This document shows, in pieces, positions 1 to 6,546 of a DNA stretch of 16,999 bases. Source of the DNA: Acidisoma sp035492295 (GTDB taxonomy: Bacteria; Pseudomonadota; Alphaproteobacteria; Acetobacterales; Acetobacteraceae); NCBI RefSeq assembly GCF_035492295.1, contig NZ_DATJJK010000015.1, positions 1-16,999 on the forward strand. The letters are read 5' to 3'. A program made the position numbers and the translations under genes. Numbering within the stretch: the stretch's first letter is position 1; each line of letters begins with the position of its first letter. Under the pieces are notes generated by a model, which saw nothing but the letters and a program-made list of their open reading frames with translations, was not told where the DNA came from and did no database searches.

Positions 1-123
1 GAACATTATTGTCAGCAACACGAGAGTATTGAACACTTGGCCGTGTGCTCTCTTGGGATCCTCCGCCCCGAGCGCCAGCTTCCGACTGCGGGCCAACCCG
101 CTGGCGAGTGACGGAGGAAAATG

Positions 124-399
124 ATGCGTGCAATCTACAAAATAGCGATGGCCACTGGAATCATGCTGACGGCCGCGGGAATATCGCCTGCCTTGGCGCA
201 GTCGACCACCACGAGTTCTACGGCCGCACCTTCAAACAACGGATCCCTGGGAAGCACGGTCATACCCAAGACGCCAGGGAACGGCGGCACAGGCGATTCC
301 CAGGGCCCGAGCGGCGCGGGCGGCGGCGGTTCGGGCGCAAGCGGCAGCGGCGGATCCGGGGGCGGGTCCGGAGGCGGGTCCGGCAACGGCGGCGGCTGA
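124..399 (+). CDS. Small secreted Gly/Ser-rich protein of unknown function
   Basis: The product is about 91 residues. A basic start (MRAIYK), a hydrophobic core and an Ala-Leu-Ala cleavage site followed by Gln form a typical Sec signal peptide of about 25 residues. The mature part opens with Ser/Thr-rich sequence and ends in roughly 40 residues of almost only Gly and Ser, partly encoded by a tandem 12-bp unit at 361-384. A GGAGG lies at 113-117. ATG codons occur at 121 and 124; the second has the better spacing (6 nt), so I chose it, but 121 is possible. No enzyme motif, Cys or second membrane segment is visible. A strong hairpin follows at 431-469, so this looks like a single-gene unit. I do not recognise a family. 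A flexible exported linker-like or surface peptide fits the composition, and any function would be a guess. Overlapping antisense frames are low-complexity shadows. Confidence 0.68.
   Translation: MRAIYKIAMATGIMLTAAGISPALAQSTTTSSTAAPSNNGSLGSTVIPKTPGNGGTGDSQGPSGAGGGGSGASGSGGSGGGSGGGSGNGGG
361..384 (+). repeat. Two-copy 12-bp tandem repeat coding Gly-Gly-Ser-Gly
   Basis: Units at 361-372 and 373-384 (GGCGGGTCCGGM) differ only at the last base. They lie in the Gly/Ser tail of the small secreted protein and keep its reading frame. Such in-frame repeats can vary in copy number by slippage; here only two near-identical units plus looser relatives upstream are seen. Confidence 0.7.
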
Positions 400-430
400 C
401 AGGACGGATACGACTGAGAAGACAGTTTCG

Positions 431-469
431 TGAAAGCGAACGGACCGCCTGAGCGGCCGTTCGCTTTCA
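431..469. terminator. Strong bidirectional hairpin after the small secreted protein gene
   Basis: The arms 431-443 and 457-469 are perfect 13-bp complements (TGAAAGCGAACGG and its complement). Inside the loop, 445-448 and 453-456 add four more pairs beyond a single unpaired A at 444, leaving a CTGA tetraloop. It starts 32 nt after the stop at 399. There is no clear T-run on either side, so it is a hairpin terminator or 3'-end protector rather than a textbook intrinsic terminator. It separates the small gene from the sugar operon downstream. Confidence 0.7.
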
Positions 470-470
470 G

Positions 471-867
471 CTGCTCCGCCACCACGCTTGCGCGGTTCCG
501 CACCACGTCTGCTGACCCAGCTTCCTGACCCCAGCAACCAAACCGGCCGATGCGGAACCGTTGCCGCCGTCTTCAGGGACTGCGCACCCTTGTCCTCTCC
601 CGCGTCCCCGCGATGAGCGCCGTTTCGGTTTCGGTCCATTTCATACTCGGCCGAAACCGACAAAGTGAATATCCAATCGATAATTGAATAATTGCTCATC
701 AAGCTGCCGCAATCTGCGCAGTTGATCACTGTCGGGCTCGACCCTCTCCCCGCGCAAAAATCTGATAAACCGCCGGGCTGGCGGCCATTTCCGTTCCTAG
801 CTAGTCCTTGACCCCGCCGGAACGCTGTGCTGAATTCTTTACAAGAACAATAATTGCTCAGGGAGTG
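471..867. promoter_or_regulatory. Non-coding control region upstream of the first sugar-import operon
   Basis: No convincing gene is visible in this stretch of nearly 400 bp. It becomes AT-rich around 660-700. It holds a 10-bp inverted repeat (625-634/651-660), a near-palindrome around ATCGAT (674-686), an imperfect inverted repeat ATCAAGCTGC/GCAGTTGAT (698-707/718-726), and an exact 12-bp direct repeat (687-698 and 849-860). A possible sigma-70 promoter is TTGACC (808-813) with TGAATT 18 nt later (832-837), which would give a short leader. This is weak and not confirmed. A SorC-type regulator is the last gene of the operon, so its operator is expected here. Confidence 0.45.
625..660. repeat. 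10-bp perfect inverted repeat in the operon control region
   Basis: TCGGTTTCGG at 625-634 is the exact reverse complement of 651-660, with a 16-nt loop. It could be a protein-binding site or an RNA hairpin. Nothing in the sequence decides between the two, and no T-run follows it. Confidence 0.5.
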
Positions 868-1956
868 ATGGACGTGCCCCATATGAGACTGGCCGCTGCC
901 GTGGCCGCTGCCGCGGTGTTTCTGTCTGCCGGCTCCTTGGCTGCGCGCGCAGCCGATCTGAAAAGCACGGCAGACGCGAAGATCGCCCTCAGCAATTTCT
1001 ATGCAGGCAACAGCTGGCGGCAGGCCCTTCTGAAATCCTGGTCGGATACGGCCAATCAGGCGATCAAGGACCACATCATCGCCGAGGCCAAAATCGTGAA
1101 CGCCGACAACTCGGCGACCGAGCAATCCAGCCAGATCGAAAGTCTCATCGTCGAAGGCTATAAGGCCATCGTGGTCGATCCTATTTCGACCACGGCGATC
1201 AATGGCGCCATGGAGGATGCCTGCAGCGCGGGCGTGGTCGTGGTTGTCTTCAACGAAACCGCGACCGTCCCTTGCGCCTACCATATCGTCACGGACTATG
1301 TGGAAGACGGGCGGCTGCAGGCGAAGTTCCTTGGCGAGCACTTGAAGGGTCCCGCAAATATCCTGGAGATCCGAGGGATTGCGGGCACCTCGGCGGATGT
1401 CGACATGCACAACGGTCTTGTCGACGGGCTGAAGGCCTATCCCAATATCAAAATCGTCGGCACGGTCTACGGGAACTGGACGCAGACCGTCGCGCAGAAG
1501 GAAGTCGCGGGCGTTCTGCCGAGCCTGCCTCCCATTCAAGGTGTTGCGACCCAGGGCGGTGACGGTTGGGGCGCCTATCAGGCGTTTCATGCCGCCGGCC
1601 GTCCAACCCCGATCATCATCATGGGCAACCGTCAGGATGAACTGGCCCTCTGGAAGACGCTGGTTGACAAGGACCCCAACTATCAAACCTTCTCGGTTTC
1701 CTCGACACCTTCCAGCTCCAAGGTAGCCTTCTGGGTGGCCCAGCAGATTCTCGCCGGGCGTCATGTGCCGAAGACGATGAACCTCCCCGTGACGACGATC
1801 TACAAGAAGGATCTGGACGCCTGGCTCAAGATCACGCCCGTGGGCAGCCTGGCGCTGACGCCCTTTGATCAGTCATGGACGGAATCCTTCATCGATGCGG
1901 CCAACAGCGGCAAGCCCGCGCCTGAAGCGCCGTCGCCTTCCATGAACGCCCAATAA
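868..1956 (+). CDS. Periplasmic sugar-binding protein of a ribose-type ABC importer
   Basis: This is the solute receptor of an ABC sugar uptake system (periplasmic binding protein family 4, RbsB-like), acting in the periplasm. From the ATG at 868 the product is 362 residues. Residues 1-28 form a signal peptide ending Ala-Arg-Ala. The stretch around residues 88-130, with the Gln/Ile-Glu-Ser-Leu-Ile start, Ala-Ile-Val-Val-Asp-Pro-Ile and Val-Val-Val-Phe-Asn, is the typical first-lobe pattern of this family. Cys119 and Cys136 may form a disulfide. The TTG at 808 would add residues in front of the signal peptide and is unlikely. GGGAG at 861-865 sits very close to ATG 868; ATG 883 is an alternative start. 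It is the first gene of the operon with the ATPase, two permeases, a lactonase and a SorC regulator. The substrate cannot be read from sequence. Confidence 0.9.
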   Translation: MDVPHMRLAAAVAAAAVFLSAGSLAARAADLKSTADAKIALSNFYAGNSWRQALLKSWSDTANQAIKDHIIAEAKIVNADNSATEQSSQIESLIVEGYKAIVVDPISTTAINGAMEDACSAGVVVVVFNETATVPCAYHIVTDYVEDGRLQAKFLGEHLKGPANILEIRGIAGTSADVDMHNGLVDGLKAYPNIKIVGTVYGNWTQTVAQKEVAGVLPSLPPIQGVATQGGDGWGAYQAFHAAGRPTPIIIMGNRQDELALWKTLVDKDPNYQTFSVSSTPSSSKVAFWVAQQILAGRHVPKTMNLPVTTIYKKDLDAWLKITPVGSLALTPFDQSWTESFIDAANSGKPAPEAPSPSMNAQ

Positions 1957-1959
1957 ATT

Positions 1960-1969
1960 CTATCGATAG
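1960..1969. repeat. CTATCGATAG palindrome between the binding-protein and ATPase genes
   Basis: A perfect 10-bp palindrome, with flanks that extend it imperfectly to ATTC/GGAAT, lies just after the binding-protein stop. The AGG that could serve as a ribosome binding site overlaps its right edge. It may act as a hairpin that protects or tunes the upstream message, or it may be chance. Confidence 0.3.
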
Positions 1970-1977
1970 GAATACTG

Positions 1978-2001
1978 ATGCCGCCCGGCCTTGCGTCATG
2001 A
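1978..2001 (+). promoter_or_regulatory. Seven-codon minicistron overlapping the ATPase start
   Basis: ATG at 1978 follows a GATAGGAA-like ribosome binding site (AGG at 1968-1970, spacing 7) and encodes MPPGLAS before a TGA at 1999-2001. The TGA shares the ATGA overlap with the ATPase start at 1998, which has no good binding site of its own. Translational coupling through this mini-ORF is inferred. Confidence 0.4.
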
Positions 2002-3515
2002 GCGATACGCGTCCCCTCGTCACGATGAGCGGCATCAGCAAGAACTTCGGCCAGGTCAAGGCCCTGGCAAACGTTGATCTGCAGATCGGCGCCGCAGAAC
2101 TCATCGGTATCGTGGGGCATAACGGGGCCGGGAAATCCACCCTGATGGGCGTTCTCCGCGGCACGGTTGCACGCGACGAAGGCCGCTTTCTGGTCGACGG
2201 CCATGAAGTGGTGGCGGATTACGATGTGCGACAGGCGCGCGAGTTCGGGATTCGGTCCGTTTTTCAGGAACTCTCGCTCTGCCCGACGCTGACGGTGACC
2301 GAGAATACACGCCTCAGCCATCGCGGACTGAAAGGCTGGGGCTGGGCGCGGGCCGCCCGTCGGGTGATCGGGCAAGCGCTCGACACGATTTTCCCGAACC
2401 ATGGCATTCCGCTTGATGCAGTGGTCGAAAGCCTCTCGGCCAGCGCGCGCCAGATGGTCGAGATTGCCCGGGCCTTCTCCGTTCTGTCCATGCCGCCCCG
2501 GCTCGTCATCCTAGACGAGCCGACCTCCGCCCTCGATGCGCAGGCGGCTCACCAGTTTCTCGACTATATCGGCCGGGCCCGCGAGCGCGGGATATCCTGT
2601 CTCCTCATATCCCATCGGCTGAAGGAGATCGTCGACCACACCGACCGCGTTGTCGTCATGCGGGACGGGCGAGTGATCGAGGAACGGCGCGCGATGGGTC
2701 TTTCGCCTGAGCAGCTCGTCGAAGCGATGGGCGTCATGGCGCAGGCGTCGGAGGACGTCGTGGCGCAGTCGCGGCCCGGCAGCAGCCTGCGGATCAACCC
2801 CACCGTGCAGGATCACCACGCCGTGCTTGTGCACGATGCCAGAAGCAAGGCGGGGGGAATTGCCTTCACAGCCAGGGCAGGGGAGATCGTCGGGCTCGCG
2901 GGGCTTGATGGTCACGGCCAGAAGCAACAGTTGCAGGCGATCTTTCGCAGCGCTTCGGGTCCGGCGGATACCGGGCTGAGCGTGGACGCGAAGGCCGCCT
3001 ATGTCAGCGGCGATCGCCGGGCTGAAGGCATTTTCCCGCTCTGGTCCATCAGCAATAATCTGACGGTGAGCCTCATCAAGGGTATCGCACGGTTCGGCCT
3101 CGTAAGCGCCCGGGACGAGGAAGCCGCCGCGCAGGAATGGCGGAGCCGACTCGGCATCAAGACGCCGGATGTGCGCGCACCGATCCTGTCGCTGAGCGGT
3201 GGTAATCAGCAGAAAGTTCTGATCGCGCGCGCCTTGGCGACGGATGCGCGGATCATCCTGCTGGATGATCCGATGCGCGGCGTTGATGTCAGCAGCAAGC
3301 GGGAAATGTTCGAACACATCCGGAACGAGGCCGCCGGCGGGAAATGCTTCGTGCTCTATACGACGGAGACCGAGGAACTGGGCAACTGCGATCGCATTTA
3401 CGTCTACTATCAGGGTGACATCACCGCTGAAATCCCGCGGCACGACTTGTCGGAAGACCGTGTCCTGGCGGCCTCCTTCGGCCGCGCCGAGGAGGCATCC
3501 GATGCAGCGGCTTAA
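1998..3515 (+). CDS. Sugar ABC transporter ATP-binding protein with two nucleotide-binding domains
   Basis: The product is 505 residues, the usual length of the RbsA/MglA/XylG class, a cytoplasmic tandem ATPase that drives import. Domain 1 has Walker A GHNGAGKST (40-48), Q-loop Gln90, signature LSASARQ (146-152), Walker B LVILDE (169-174) and switch His206. Domain 2 starts near residue 288. Its P-loop is degenerate (GLDGHGQKQ near 302-310), as is common in this class. It has signature LSGGNQQ (399-405) and Walker B IILLDD (419-424), where Asp replaces the usual catalytic-position Glu. The start at 1998 overlaps a 7-codon ORF; the 3' end overlaps the next gene by 14 nt. The substrate is unknown. 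The family call is secure. Confidence 0.95.
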   Translation: MSDTRPLVTMSGISKNFGQVKALANVDLQIGAAELIGIVGHNGAGKSTLMGVLRGTVARDEGRFLVDGHEVVADYDVRQAREFGIRSVFQELSLCPTLTVTENTRLSHRGLKGWGWARAARRVIGQALDTIFPNHGIPLDAVVESLSASARQMVEIARAFSVLSMPPRLVILDEPTSALDAQAAHQFLDYIGRARERGISCLLISHRLKEIVDHTDRVVVMRDGRVIEERRAMGLSPEQLVEAMGVMAQASEDVVAQSRPGSSLRINPTVQDHHAVLVHDARSKAGGIAFTARAGEIVGLAGLDGHGQKQQLQAIFRSASGPADTGLSVDAKAAYVSGDRRAEGIFPLWSISNNLTVSLIKGIARFGLVSARDEEAAAQEWRSRLGIKTPDVRAPILSLSGGNQQKVLIARALATDARIILLDDPMRGVDVSSKREMFEHIRNEAAGGKCFVLYTTETEELGNCDRIYVYYQGDITAEIPRHDLSEDRVLAASFGRAEEASDAAA

Positions 3516-4452
3516 TGCGCGCATCGCGCCCGCGCTGCGCGGCGCCGGCCTGCCGTTCCTGCCGCTTCTCGCCCTCATCATCATGGTGATCGGCATGGGC
3601 ATCATGCAGCCGCGGGCCACGAGCTATATCGGCCTGCAACTCATTCTGCGTTTCGTTCTGCCCATCATCTTTGCCGCTCTCGCACAGCTCTGCATTATCA
3701 CTGCGAGCGATATCGATTTCGGTATTGGCCCCTTCATCAGCCTGGTGAACTGCATCGCGGCGACCTTGCTCGGCAGTCATCCGGTCCTGTGCTTTCTCCT
3801 CCTCGCCGCCGGCATCGTGGCTTACGGCGCGATGGGCGCGTTCATCCAGATCCGGCGCCTGCCCTCCATTGTCGTGACGCTCGGTGCCTCCTTCATCTGG
3901 CTTGGGCTCGCACTCCTGATCATGCCGACACCTGCCGGCAGCGCGCCTGATTGGCTGGGGGCCATCGTTCATTGGCGGCCGCCGTTCCTCCCTCTGCCAA
4001 TACTGGTCGGCGTGCTTGCCGCGATCTTTGCGCAATGGTTCTTCCGTCTGTCGTCCTATGGTGTGGTCTTGCGCGGCCTTGGCAGCGCGCCGCCCTTTCT
4101 GCGCGACGCTGGATGGTCCCTTGTCGTAGCGCGCAGCGCCCTCTATGCGCTGGCGGGGCTTTTCGGCGTGATATCGGGCCTTCTGCTCACCGCATTGATC
4201 AGCAGCGGGGACGCGAACGTGGGCACACCCTACACGCTTCTTTCCGTGGCCGCCGTGATCGTCGGGGGCAGCAGTTTTACCGGCGGGGTAATCTCGCCGA
4301 TCGGGGCCGTGGTCGGCGCCTTTATCATGCTGCTGACGGGCGTTCTTCTCTCCTTCACGCCCATTTCCTCCGACTGGCAATTGAGCGTGCAGGGGCTGCT
4401 TCTGCTGCTCGTCCTCGGCTTGCGGACACTCTCGAGGAGGCCTGCCCGATGA
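3502..4452 (+). CDS. Sugar ABC transporter permease, first of a pair
   Basis: This is a 316-residue inner-membrane permease of the branched-chain amino acid/ribose-type family (BPD_transp_2, RbsC-like). The ATG at 3502 has GGAGG at 3491-3495 (spacing 6) and overlaps the ATPase end by 14 nt. The GTG-type upstream extension from 3244 only overlaps the ATPase gene and is rejected. Several hydrophobic segments are visible from residue 18 onward. Family hallmarks are the Ile-Val-Val-Thr-Leu-Gly-Ala stretch in the middle and the Gly-Gly-Ser-Ser-Phe-Thr-Gly-Gly motif with Pro-Ile-Gly-Ala-Val-Val-Gly-Ala near the C-terminus. The gene ends in an ATGA overlap with the second permease, so the two are probably made in equal amounts and form a heterodimer. 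Confidence 0.93.
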   Translation: MQRLNARIAPALRGAGLPFLPLLALIIMVIGMGIMQPRATSYIGLQLILRFVLPIIFAALAQLCIITASDIDFGIGPFISLVNCIAATLLGSHPVLCFLLLAAGIVAYGAMGAFIQIRRLPSIVVTLGASFIWLGLALLIMPTPAGSAPDWLGAIVHWRPPFLPLPILVGVLAAIFAQWFFRLSSYGVVLRGLGSAPPFLRDAGWSLVVARSALYALAGLFGVISGLLLTALISSGDANVGTPYTLLSVAAVIVGGSSFTGGVISPIGAVVGAFIMLLTGVLLSFTPISSDWQLSVQGLLLLLVLGLRTLSRRPAR

Positions 4453-5396
4453 AGGCTTTCGCCGCACGCCTGCAGCGGAATCGCTGGACATGGTCCTTTG
4501 CCGGCGCATTCCTCGTCTGGCTCATTACGGTCGTCAGCGCCGAAGGCCGGGGGGCTGGCGCTACCTTATCCGCAGCCCTGGGCTTTGCCGCCTTCTACGT
4601 GATGGCCGGCATGGGCCAGATGCTCGTCGTCGCCGCCGGTCCAGGAAACATCGATCTCTCGATCCCGGCCGTCATGACGCTCGCAGGCTACCTCGCGATC
4701 GGCGCCATGCACGGTGATCCGTCCATGCTCTGGCTCGGCATCATCATTGTGCTCGCCGTCGGCGGATTGGTTGGTCTCATCAATGTCGCCCTAATCAAGA
4801 TCGCCCGCGTGCCGCCGATGGTCGCGACGCTCTCGGCGGGCTTCATCATGCAGTCCATCACCATTGCCTATTCCAAAACAACAACGGCAAAGCCGCCGGC
4901 CATCCTCATGCAGTTCGCGCTCGGGCGGATCGTGGGAATCCCCTGGATTGCCATTGTGCTGATCCTGGCCGCGGCGATCCTCGGCCTTGTCATGTCGCGC
5001 AGCGTCTTCGGCCGGGATCTTCTGGCAGTCGGGCAGAGCGAGCGCGCCGCCTATCTGGCCGGCATACCGACACGGCGGATCACGACGATCGTCTATGTCG
5101 CGTCGTCACTTCTAGCCGCCGTCACGGGGCTTCTGCTCGCCGCCTATTCCGGCGGCGCCGCGCTCGATATGTCGTCCGACTTTCTTCTCATGTCGATCGC
5201 CGTCGTGGTGATCGGCGGGACCAGCATAACGGGCGGCCGTGTCTCAGCCGCCGGCATCTGGGGCGGTTCGCTGTTTCTCTATCTGATTTCGACGATGTTG
5301 AATGTTCTGGGGCTTGGTGCCGGAGTGAGATACGCGCTGACCGGCGCGATCATCATCGCGGTTCTGGCCCTGTCGGAAGATCGCGCGTCGGTTTGA
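4449..5396 (+). CDS. Sugar ABC transporter permease, second of a pair
   Basis: A 315-residue permease of the same family as its upstream neighbour. The ATG at 4449 overlaps the previous stop (ATGA), and GGAGG at 4436-4440 gives a spacing of 8. Family marks are Ile-Asp-Leu-Ser-Ile-Pro in an early segment, Pro-Pro-Met-Val-Ala-Thr-Leu-Ser-Ala-Gly, and the late Gly-Gly-Thr-Ser-Ile-Thr-Gly-Gly motif before the last membrane segments. It retains the IDLSI motif common in RbsC-type proteins, whereas the first permease has Ile-Asp-Phe-Gly-Ile at the same place. Two different permeases in one operon suggest a heterodimeric channel, as in Lsr- or branched-chain-type systems. A 31-nt gap separates it from the lactonase gene. 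Confidence 0.93.
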   Translation: MKAFAARLQRNRWTWSFAGAFLVWLITVVSAEGRGAGATLSAALGFAAFYVMAGMGQMLVVAAGPGNIDLSIPAVMTLAGYLAIGAMHGDPSMLWLGIIIVLAVGGLVGLINVALIKIARVPPMVATLSAGFIMQSITIAYSKTTTAKPPAILMQFALGRIVGIPWIAIVLILAAAILGLVMSRSVFGRDLLAVGQSERAAYLAGIPTRRITTIVYVASSLLAAVTGLLLAAYSGGAALDMSSDFLLMSIAVVVIGGTSITGGRVSAAGIWGGSLFLYLISTMLNVLGLGAGVRYALTGAIIIAVLALSEDRASV

Positions 5397-5427
5397 CTGC
5401 AGCATCATAAGTGAAGGTGAGATCACG

Positions 5428-6546
5428 ATGTCTCAAAAAGCTCGTGTCCTGGTCGGTGCGCTGACGCGCGAAACGCCCTATTTCAAGCAGGCGCACGGCG
5501 AGGGCATCACCGTCTTCGAATTCGACGAGGATGGCGGCACCCTTTCCCGCCAGTACTGCCAGACAGGCATCGATAACCCCTCCTTCATCGCCTTCGATGC
5601 AACACACAGCCATATCTACGTCACGACCGAGGTCTTCGGCTGGAACGAGGGCACGTTGTCCGCCTACGCTCTCTCCGCGGATGGCAGGCTGCGTTACATC
5701 AACAAGCAGGTGACGGGCGGCAGCATCACCACCCACACGGGCCTCGACCGGAGCGGGAGCTTCGCTTTCGCGGTCAACTATTCCCACGAGGCCTGGGAGG
5801 GGTTTGCGGAGGAGATCCCTGGCCACGCCATGGCGGTCTTCCCCCTGCAGGCGGACGGTGGGCTGGAACCTCCGATCTCCATGGTCAAGCATCAGGGGCA
5901 GGGGCCTGTTCCCATCCGGCAGACCTGCCCGCATCCGCACTGCGCCGTGGCGAGTCCGGACAACCGGTTTGTCATCGTCACCGATCTCGGAACCGACCGC
6001 ATCCACAGCTACCGCTTTCGGAATGGCCGCTTGAGCGTCGATGGGGCTCCGCCGCCGCTCCAGCTGGAACCCGGATCGGGTCCGCGGCATTTCATTTTTG
6101 CGCCGTCGGGGGATCGGGCCTATGCCATCAACGAACTGGGCGGCACGATCGCCTATCTCGGCTATGACGCCGAGACGGGTGCGTTCGAACTCCGCCAAAC
6201 GGTATCGACGCTGCCGGACGGTTATGCCGAGCTGAACAACTGCTCCGAACTGCAGCTGTCGCCTGACGGCCGTTTTCTTTATGGCGCCAATCGCGGCCAC
6301 AACAGCCTCGCGCGTTTCGCCGTCGATCCGCAATCCGGCCGGCTCACGCCTTTGGGCCAGACGCCGACGGGCGGGGAATGGCCGCGCAACTTCACGCTGA
6401 GTCCCTCCGGGCGTCACGTGCTTGTCGCCAATCAGAACAGCGACAGCCTGACGATCTTCCGGCGGGACGAGAAGACCGGCGCGTTGACGCAGACGGATTC
6501 GATCGCTATTGGCACGCCGATGGTGGTCAAGGCCTACGCCATCTGA
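5428..6546 (+). CDS. Lactonase family protein, seven-bladed beta-propeller (YbhE/6-phosphogluconolactonase-like)
   Basis: The product is 372 residues without a signal peptide, so it is probably cytoplasmic. Repeating blade motifs are clear: CPHPHCAVASPDNRFVIVTD, GSGPRHFIFAPSGDRAYAIN, NNCSELQLSPDGRFLYGANR and GEWPRNFTLSPSGRHVLVAN. These are hallmarks of the Lactonase family (PF10282), whose characterised members hydrolyse 6-phosphogluconolactone; some relatives are muconate-lactonizing-type enzymes. A GAAGGTGAG-type binding site precedes the ATG at 5428. Its position in a sugar-import operon suggests it opens a sugar lactone made from, or imported as, the transported compound. The exact lactone is not determinable. 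A TGA-ATG junction with the SorC gene indicates co-transcription. Confidence 0.88.
   Translation: MSQKARVLVGALTRETPYFKQAHGEGITVFEFDEDGGTLSRQYCQTGIDNPSFIAFDATHSHIYVTTEVFGWNEGTLSAYALSADGRLRYINKQVTGGSITTHTGLDRSGSFAFAVNYSHEAWEGFAEEIPGHAMAVFPLQADGGLEPPISMVKHQGQGPVPIRQTCPHPHCAVASPDNRFVIVTDLGTDRIHSYRFRNGRLSVDGAPPPLQLEPGSGPRHFIFAPSGDRAYAINELGGTIAYLGYDAETGAFELRQTVSTLPDGYAELNNCSELQLSPDGRFLYGANRGHNSLARFAVDPQSGRLTPLGQTPTGGEWPRNFTLSPSGRHVLVANQNSDSLTIFRRDEKTGALTQTDSIAIGTPMVVKAYAI

Noticed and set aside
1..120. Promoter or gene in the first 120 bases
   Set aside because: TTGTCA at 9-14 and TTGAAC at 30-35 lack matching -10 elements at proper spacing; no frame here has a family signal. Only the GGAGG at 113-117 is convincing.
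232..1764. Long minus-strand open frame (510 codons) opposite the first binding protein
   Set aside because: It spans the hairpin, the non-coding control region and the binding-protein gene, and its translation is Arg/Gly-rich without a domain. It is an artefact of high GC content.
868..1956. Calling the first receptor an AI-2-binding LsrB
   Set aside because: The first-lobe sequence differs from what I recall of LsrB, and no AI-2 kinase or processing genes are nearby.
3951..4448. N-terminal extension of the second permease back to 3951
   Set aside because: It overlaps the first permease almost completely. The ATG at 4449 has GGAGG and an ATGA overlap.
2511..4509. Minus-strand frames opposite the ATPase and first permease
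   Set aside because: Low-complexity charged translations with no motifs, lying opposite well-identified genes.
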